A stretch of 64,000 nucleotides of DNA. Origin: Paraphysomonas bandaiensis (lineage: Eukaryota; Chrysophyceae). The first letter of the stretch is position 1. Each line of letters begins with the position of its first letter. The translations under genes were made by a program, and so were the position numbers. Below are positions 57,476 through 64,000 of this stretch, in pieces. The stretch covers positions 34,778 through 98,777 of the forward strand of contig CBFFRP010000323.1 in assembly GCA_965644295.1 (NCBI GenBank). Direction: 5' to 3'. Under the pieces are notes generated by a model. It had not been told where the DNA came from, did not search any database, and saw only the letters and a list, made by a program, of their open reading frames with translations.

Positions 57476-58076
57476 AGATCACAGAATACTAACACACACA
57501 CATAGCAGCCAGACAGCCGACGACATGAATGAATGTGCTCCCATACAGCGCAGCATCTCATTTTGCGGAAATAAATTGAAGCGAAATTCATCTATATTAC
57601 TGAACTACAACTACGGCTGGAATACACATAATTATTGTCTCAATATTAGAGGCATATTAGAACAAAAATAAACGAAGGATGCCGATACGAGAGTGTATCA
57701 TACCATACACGCTATACATGCACCGTATTCCGGTATTCTGAAAATGTGAAAAAAAATGTACATAGATGTACATCATAAACTGAAACTACCTACTCAAGAT
57801 TTGTGTTGGAGTGAAAGTATTCTCTTTGAAATCTCCGCCAACTAAACACATATGTTTGTAGTATGTGTACAGTATATGGTGGTATACATAGTATATATAT
57901 CCCACTGTTGTATATGAAACCCATGCATCAGTAGGAGGGCCTGGTGAAGGAAGCCCCTCCAATATACATATATATGTATGTGTATTTGTGTATTTCAACG
58001 TATGATCTTTTCCATACAACAATATTGTCAAGCCATACCATAAAGTAGCATAGTATATAGCCATATCCATACATTC
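57476..58076. promoter_or_regulatory. Shared upstream region of the pseudouridine synthase and CK1 genes
   Basis: A 601-bp divergent gap holding MITE copy D and TA-rich simple sequence. No promoter motif is assigned. Confidence 0.4.
57551..57687 (-). mobile_element. MITE M1, copy D (3-prime truncated)
   Basis: 137-bp copy ending TGCCGATA on the plus strand. The other terminus is lost beyond CAGCATCTCATTTTGCGGAA. Confidence 0.85.
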
Positions 58077-59750
58077 ATGGAGTTGAGGGTGGCTAGAAAG
58101 TTTCGAGTGGGTCCGAAGATAGGCAGCGGGTCATTTGGAGAGATCTACGGGGGCATCAATGTGCACACAGGAGAGGAGGTCGCAATCAAACTGGAGCCCC
58201 AGAAGACCAAACACCCGCAGCTGATATACGAGAGCAAGATATACCGCGTGCTTCAGGGGGGATGTAAGAGGTGCCGGTATGCCCGTACAAGTGTTGATGT
58301 GTGTGTGTGTAGATGGGATCCCAGGTGTGAAGTGGTTCGGATCAGAAGGAGACTATAACGTCCTTGTTATCGATCTTCTGGGCCCTTCACTGGAGGATCT
58401 ATTCAACTACTGTAACAAAAAATTCACTCTTAAGACTGTGCTGCTACTGGCGGATCAGATGATATCGCGGCTGGAGTTCATGCACTCTCGATCCTACATA
58501 CACCGCGACGTCAAGCCCGACAACTTCCTCATAGGCACAGGGTCCAGAAAGGTCTATCTGTGAATGTGAATTGCCCCTGCGCTTATTGTATGTGCTATAT
58601 GTGTTGCAGCATATCGTCCACGTTATTGATTTTGGTCTGGCTAAGAAGTACCAGGACCCCAGGAATGGTCGACACATTCCCTACATCGAGGGAAAGAATT
58701 TGACTGGGACTGCCAGATATGCATCTATTAACACTCATTTAGGCATTGAGCAGGTCAGTAGATGCCTTTTATGATATCTTGTACCGTAATTCGTACTGCC
58801 TATCAGAGCCGCAGAGATGACATGGAGAGCCTAGGGTTCGTGTTAATGTATTTTTTGAGGGGATCCCTGCCGTGGCAAGGACTTAAGGTAGGATTTACAC
58901 ATTGCGGCATGCAATTGTAACTTATGTATGATCAGGCCAATACTAAGAAACAGAAGTATCTGCGCATCCTAGAGCGCAAACAGCAAACACACACTGATCT
59001 GCTCTGCCTCAATTACCCGTCAGAATTTAAGGAGTACTTTGCTCACTGCTCTTCACTGGGGTTTGAAGACAGACCAGATTACAGGTGTGATATGTAGTGG
59101 CAGTTGTGCCGATTTTGAATAAGTGTATACAGATACTTGAAGCGAATATTCAAAGATCTATTTGAGCGAGCTGGATACGAAGATGATGGTTAGTAGATCA
59201 CATCCTCTTCTATCATATCTCATGTTGTACTCTTCGCAATCTATGTGTATTTATATACCTTTTGAAGTTTGTATATGTATTCGTGTCATATATTGAGTGG
59301 ATTAATTTTCAGGCCTGTACGATTGGGATCACAGTCTTAAGGCCAAGACTGACGGGTCGAATGGTTTGGAGGGTCTAAAATACGGGACACCTGGAGATAA
59401 TGTTGGTGGGCAGTCTGGGGAGGTGCACAATAGTGAGCGTCAAAGGGAGGACGCCCCAGATGGGCAAGTAACTGGTGACAAAGGTACAACCTGTAACGGT
59501 ATGCAATTGGGTGGCCAAAACGAAGGAGGGGCACGCAAAGAAGATGGTAGCCTGATAGTGAGTGGGAAAGAGTCAAGCGAGAACCTCTCGGGGGCAGCAG
59601 GAAAGAAGAGCATCATTTCTTCCATAAGGTTTTATTTGTGTAAAAGTAGTCTACGCTCTTAAGTCTGTATGTTTTAGGTATAGTTTGTTCGGATCTCGTG
59701 GTGGTGGGCGGCCTGGAGATAATGCGGTCGCAGGTCGTGGTGGTCGTTAG
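58077..59750 (+). CDS. Casein kinase 1 (CK1 delta/epsilon-like)
   Basis: A Ser/Thr kinase acting in Wnt/Hedgehog signalling, DNA repair and trafficking. Eight exons: 58077-58263, 58313-58551, 58610-58753, 58807-58887, 58936-59084, 59133-59188, 59313-59628 and 59678-59750, giving 414 residues. The sequence shows [12 protein letters not shown] (glycine loop), VAIKLE, a catalytic loop HRDVKPDNF and [10 protein letters not shown]. The CK1-specific [20 protein letters not shown] and the basic phosphate-binding SRRDDMES follow. The C-terminal tail (from residue about 290) is Gly/Asp/Lys-rich and ends in GGGRPGD ... GRGGR, a short RG-rich end open to arginine methylation. All introns are 47-124 nt. 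Confidence 0.96.
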
Positions 59751-60327
59751 GTCTTTTGTATCCCGCATATCAACCCGCCTCTTGATTGCAGTTGGGAGAT
59801 ATTTCGTGTAGCAGCGTCAAATGTACCACCTTTTTATGCAGTGCAACCCACGTATTTGTTGTGACGTGAAATCCGTTCCACAATAGTGCGTGCCTTGATG
59901 TATGTCAAATGAAATACAAATCAAGCCGCATTCACATTATGAATGTTATGTCACGTTAGTTTACCGAAGTGGTATGTTGTTGTAGTTAGTTCGCTAAGGT
60001 AGAGTTCATTAAATTATGAAATAATTATCGCTGTTATTCGTGTATTGTGGGATGATAACTCTTGTTGAGTTTTGTATATAGATTAGGGTTAGGCAGGGCC
60101 TGATAACCATTAATGGTTGTCCAGTTCCCGGCAATTATAATGGCATTAATGAAAAATGTCCCGGCAATTATAATGGCCATGTCAAGATATGACACAATTG
60201 GATGATTTACTAAGTTAACTGGACGTGTATTTACTCATTAATCATGTTAAGATAAGAGAAGATTATAATAAATATAATGAGCAATATATCACGTTATCTC
60301 TACTACCACTCATTTCTAGTACGATCT
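59751..60327. other. Intergenic region with a direct repeat
   Basis: Two copies of CCCGGCAATTATAATGGC lie at about 60128 and 60160, after CAGGGCCTGATAACCATTAA. The latter faintly recalls the E1 ends (GCAGGG). No gene seen. Confidence 0.4.
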
Positions 60328-60717
60328 TGTTGAGTTTTGCTGTTTGTGAGCAAGTAAAAGCTGTAGTTTACAAGATATTGGAATTATATCCGTTACTCAA
60401 AGAATACAGTAGTAGCTAGCTGTATTATGAGAACCAATAATATGATAGCCATTGTAGTGATTATTAGGATTCAGCTTAATACATGATTGTATCTGTGAGT
60501 TATAATGTTCAATGAAATACACCATGAACTGAATTAGAGAGAGTATCTGTCGAAGATACGTGATCGTCATCATAACGTCGTCATTATCAGTTACACTTCT
60601 AACTATTCCGTTGTGCATGATAGAACGTCCTATATTGTTATTCATAATTTTCACTCTATCGTGTTCATTACTTACACTCTAATAATCACAACATTGTTTT
60701 ACTATTATTTCTTTATT
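60328..60717 (+). repeat. Putative 5-prime LTR of a Copia-type element
   Basis: Starts TGTTGAGTTTTGC (R1 copy 4) and runs up to the primer-binding site. The part from 60455 to 60690 matches the solo fragment at 51.5 kb. The exact left border is uncertain, and the right edge lacks a clean CA. Confidence 0.6.
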
Positions 60718-60725
60718 TGGTAGCG
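60718..60725 (+). other. tRNA primer-binding site
   Basis: TGGTAGCG is the start of the initiator-Met tRNA-complementary primer site known from Ty1/Copia elements. It stands between the LTR and the gag ATG at 60728, only two bases away. Confidence 0.65.
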
Positions 60726-60727
60726 AG

Positions 60728-61651
60728 ATGTCAGTTAAAGTTACAAGTTACGCCTCAACCGACTCGGATTCGACAACCGACAAGCGAAAGGACTCAATGC
60801 CAAAATTCGATGCGAAGAACTTCTCCAGGTGGCAGAAGAAGTGCCGTGCATGGTTCTATCGCAAGCCTAAGATCGTTTATACTCTACAGAACGATCACCC
60901 AATTGAGCCTGAAGCAGGAGAAAACTCAGATGACGAGGACTACCAGTATCGACTCGAACAGTATCAGGATGCAAAACGATATTATGATGAGGGTAATAAC
61001 TACCTATGGTCAGTCATTGCAAGCTCTATCATTGGTCAGAATGAAGAGGCTGAAGGGATTTTGGAGAACGTCCCCGATGGAGACGGTAAAACCGCCTGGA
61101 CGGACTTGCTAAACCACTTCAAAGAAAAAACGACTAATGACGTAATCACCGATCTGATTGACCAGTTTCAGAGCATAAAAATCAAAAAAGGTCAGTCGAT
61201 AATCAACTTTCTTGACGCTGTCGAAAAGCTCCGAAACAAGCTGATTAATTATGGTCATCGGATAAGTGACCAAGATCTCATATCACGCATTCGACAAGGC
61301 CTGGTATCCAAAGAAAATATGACGTATCGTGAACTGGCGATCAACCTGCAGATGCACCCTATCGATGACTACAAAACACTGATACGCAGACTACGCGGAT
61401 TAGGAAGCTCGTCTGTTGGAATGCTCTTGTCAAGCAACGAAGAAACAATTCAGCTTGCAGCCTCAAAACCCCCATTTTTCAAAAGTAAAGTGAATTCCAA
61501 GCGCAAAAAGGGGACATCTTTCAGAAACCGTTCCAATAAACCGAAACATGACAAGAGAGCTGACAAAGACATTAAGTGTTTCCGATGCGATGGAAAAGGA
61601 CACATCGCTTCAGAATGCAAACACTCATATGGGAAAGGATCCAACAGATGA
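60728..61651 (+). CDS. gag: Copia-type retrotransposon Gag
   Basis: An intact 307-residue frame. After a polar start comes FDAKNFSRWQKKCRAWFY, similar to the Copia Gag N-terminal segment. A helical UBN2/gag-polypeptide region (TDLLNHFKEKTTNDVITDLI, QFQSIKIKKGQSIINFLDAV) is followed by a basic stretch (SKRKKGTSFRNRSNKPKHD). The zinc knuckle CFRCDGKGHIASEC lies near residues 280-293 (CX2CX4HX4C). It packages element RNA into virus-like particles. The protease region follows in the -1 frame with overlap, so Pol would need frameshifting. Lack of stops suggests recent activity. Confidence 0.9.
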   Translation: MSVKVTSYASTDSDSTTDKRKDSMPKFDAKNFSRWQKKCRAWFYRKPKIVYTLQNDHPIEPEAGENSDDEDYQYRLEQYQDAKRYYDEGNNYLWSVIASSIIGQNEEAEGILENVPDGDGKTAWTDLLNHFKEKTTNDVITDLIDQFQSIKIKKGQSIINFLDAVEKLRNKLINYGHRISDQDLISRIRQGLVSKENMTYRELAINLQMHPIDDYKTLIRRLRGLGSSSVGMLLSSNEETIQLAASKPPFFKSKVNSKRKKGTSFRNRSNKPKHDKRADKDIKCFRCDGKGHIASECKHSYGKGSNR

Positions 61652-61893
61652 AGAATTCCTCTGGAAACAAATCAACCAGTAGGAAATTCAAAAAAGTTAG
61701 ATTCCAGACCCACCAGAGCACTGAAAACGACGAATCCGACCAGTTTGCAGATTATGAAGACAGTGGTCCACTACAACAGAAAGGACGAGACTTCGGAGGA
61801 GTCGGATATCCAACAAACGACGAAACGAACTTCGTTTTTGATCAAGAAGCCGGAATGGGGACCCTTGATTCTGGCTGCAGTCTCCATTGGTAG
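61652..61893 (+). pseudogene. Truncated Copia protease (start of Pol)
   Basis: The frame overlaps the gag end (in the -1 phase) and continues to 61893. It is rich in Asp/Glu/Gln and ends TLDSGCSLHW followed by TAG. LDSG is the retropepsin active-site motif, with the next residues like Copia LDSGATxH. Integrase and reverse transcriptase do not follow; AT-rich unrelated DNA does, so Pol is cut off. Confidence 0.75.
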
Positions 61894-62399
61894 TTATGAT
61901 TAGATTAGAAGATACGAGTATTAGGCCAGATACAGGGTTGAGTGTACCGTGACTATCCCTATATGCAATTAACGGACGATTATGAAAGTATTGTACAGTA
62001 ATTATGATAGTATACGTAGGTATTTTCTGTAGAATGATATAGGAGTAGATAGCAGGGTGTTAAGAGATTTCTATATGATTATTTCTGGAAGTAGAAAACT
62101 AGCAATTTGTAGCTGAGGCACTTCTAAAATTAACTATATATGGGGATATTATAGGTAGAAGGATATTGTGGATTTTTAGATATTATATATGGTAGAGGTT
62201 GATATTATTGTAGTTGAGTTGAAAGTTAAGAAGTAGCAGAAGTTAAAAGTAAGAAGAGTAAATTTAAGTGTTGAGTGTTGTAAGAAGGCTACTCCTACCC
62301 TACATCACCTGTGCTATGGACAGAGGATAATCTAAGACCAACAATGTTAGTCGTGATAGCGAGGCTCAATCACCCGTAATTACATCACTTTACCTCTAC
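61894..62399. other. AT-rich sequence after the Pol truncation
   Basis: Unrelated to Pol; no features recognised. Confidence 0.45.
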
Positions 62400-62690
62400 T
62401 AGTAATCACAACATTCTTATTGTGTATTACTAAGCTAAATCTGCATTGAAGTTACCATGGAGAGAACATTTACAAGCTTGTAAATATAAATTATAAGGAC
62501 AGAGTATAGTCACACCTTGGTGATTGCGGCGACGCACAAGCGGCTTCTGTAGCGCTAAATAGTAGGATATTAGAGTCTGTGCTGATTAGTTATGGGTAGA
62601 GGTCTAAATAGTCTGTCTAGCATTCAAATATCCACTACATTAGTGCAGATTTTTAACGCCTATTGCTAAATAATAAACTTTCAATGTTAA
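62400..62690 (+). repeat. LTR end plus R2 3-prime end, decayed
   Basis: TAGTAATCACAACATTCTTA and TACTAAGCTAAATCTGCATT match the 51.75-kb junction. ACCTTGGTGATTGCGGCGAC and AATAGTAGGATATTAGAGTC match the R2 3-prime end, with the R2 middle deleted. Confidence 0.65.
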
Positions 62691-63059
62691 CAATGGACAT
62701 TTCACTGAAGTTAGCTTTGCTCTACGCGTAAACCGTAACCTTGCTGTTGAACACAGTGCACTTTCAAGTAAGAAGGTTATAATTGTTATTCTGAACACTT
62801 CACTGTAACATATTCGTGCAACATATGTTTCGAAACATCTGTTCCCAGCAACACCTGTTTATCATATGTTCATCAGTCAGTTCTATATCTTGTATAGTCA
62901 CACATCAGTAGCTGAATTCAATTCCTTTGTAACTATAATCACCCGTTACACCTATGAGTTGACTTTACCTATTGCACATATTAACTCACTTCAATTGCAC
63001 TATATATATCACATCATATTGCAGAACTCAACACTCCCACTCAATTGGATGTAGTTAAT
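62691..63059. other. AT-rich intergenic region
   Basis: No feature recognised. Confidence 0.4.
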
Positions 63060-64000
63060 CATTCTAAAATTTGAAGAACATTGCTATCGGATACGCAACC
63101 ACCGAACCTCATAGGACACTGGTGGACGTATGACTCCGCTGAGTATAGCCTGGCTCCCACCATTCAGTAACACTAACTAGGTACGACGAGCTCTCTTTAC
63201 CTTGGGCCCTCTGCTGATAATTTGTTCAGTAGTCTTAATTTTTCCCAAAGATTTCGCTCCTCTGTTCAATGAATATTGGACCTCTCAAAAACCCTTGGTA
63301 TATATCAGCCATCTGTTTGTCGACTGCTCACATGATTAATTTCGCTGTATTAAACTGTTCAGGATCCATGCTCTCTAATCATATGATACTTAATCTCAAT
63401 ATGTTTCAGAATATTGATGTTGCACTGGATTTTCGATATATCTGAAACGCTGACTATCCAGGAATAATGGTGTGGGCTCGTCAATTTTCAATCCTACTTC
63501 ACCAGTCACCCCCCGAGACCATATCATTCCTGTAATCCATTATAAGCATTGACACTCTGCTTGCATAGTCGATGTAGCTACAATGTAGACTGAAGTTTGG
63601 AACCCCACGATGGTAGTCCACAGCTCAAACATAACATAACCTGAAGTTGATCTCCTCGTCAACTTGGATCGCCTGCCAGTCGGCATCAGTGAACATATGA
63701 AGATCAAAATCTCTCCCTCTATAATGAATGCCTTTATCTGTAGTACCTCATGCATACACCATTAAGCCATCAGGAGCTTACATACGGTGATGTTAACTTT
63801 CGTTGAGAATCGTGACAATACTCCCACTGCATGTAAGATATCCGGCCTTGTGTTCTTTTCGTTGAATGAGTAACGCTCCCTAGGAGTGGACGATAGGGAA
63901 AATTATCAACTAACTTCTGCTCCTCAGCTGAATGCACATGTTCCACTCCCACTTTGACATCACTAGGTAGTGGGTATATGGCACGCGTCTTGTCCCTTGC
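63060..64000 (-). pseudogene. Decayed Copia reverse transcriptase/RNase H, running off the window
   Basis: On the minus strand, fragments in shifting frames match the end of Copia Pol. YRPLLGSVTHS and YMQWEY lie near 63770-63900 (the YR.L.GSL.YL region). RRSTSGYVMFELW and STMQAECQ lie near 63540-63660 (RNase H RRSTSGYVF and ALSTTEAEY). A C-terminal ADIYTKGF-like piece is near 63280-63330. Stops and frameshifts are frequent. Opposite in orientation to the gag at 60.7 kb, so a separate copy. Confidence 0.8.

Overview
This is a nuclear genome window from a unicellular eukaryote. The genes are split by many short GT-AG introns, mostly about 45-130 nt. All three stop codons end genes, so the code looks standard (TAA: HSBP1, U-box gene; TGA: Trm10, DPP; TAG: casein kinase). 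Intergenic DNA is AT-rich and full of repeats. The gene set (Frizzled-like receptor, HSBP1, MTFP1, roadblock dynein light chain, ZDHHC transferase, DPP8/9-like peptidase, CK1) would fit a unicellular opisthokont or an amoebozoan. The Crinkler/RHS-type genes are also known from oomycetes and chytrids. The species cannot be named from the sequence alone.

Layout: 1-11 kb carries HSBP1 (-), Trm10 (+), a KCTD-type BTB protein (-) and a six-exon Frizzled/Smoothened-like receptor with two cysteine-rich domains (-). 11.7-19 kb has a small CxxCxGxG protein (+), a lysine-rich ORF (+), decayed repeats and an eight-exon coiled-coil protein with a myristoylation-type start (-). 19.5-23.3 kb is a 20-exon U-box protein. 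23.7-26.1 kb is an element with inverted ends, followed by a MITE. 26.3-35.3 kb holds a DPP8/9-like peptidase, an acidic-tailed gene (-), a perfect-looking hairpin, an F-box-like/SET methyltransferase, roadblock, and a three-exon gene too fragmented for simple ORF calling. 35.7-42.2 kb holds a cytochrome b5-fused desaturase and two Crinkler/RHS-type genes head to head: a broken one (-) and a mostly open one (+), separated by minisatellites.

42.9-45.1 kb is an inverted pair of a multicopy repeat that encodes a conserved Cys-rich peptide. MTFP1 (46.1-47.1 kb) and a nine-exon ZDHHC palmitoyltransferase (49.0-50.9 kb) follow. 51-56 kb is repeat-dominated: an LTR-like fragment, an 850-bp satellite, a 1.08-kb element with CCTAGTC-rich inverted ends, and an 80-bp tandem repeat. 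56.1-59.8 kb holds an RluA-type pseudouridine synthase (-) and a CK1-type kinase (+). 60.3-64 kb contains Copia-type retroelement remains: LTR, tRNA primer site, an intact gag with a zinc knuckle, a truncated protease, and on the minus strand a decayed reverse transcriptase/RNase H.

Most cellular genes are unrelated housekeeping or signalling genes and do not form an operon-like pathway. The distinctive material is the mobile layer: at least six repeat families, several sitting in promoters, plus the Crinkler/RHS pair. Exon boundaries are inferred from splice signals, reading-frame continuity and family similarity; no searches or transcript data were available.
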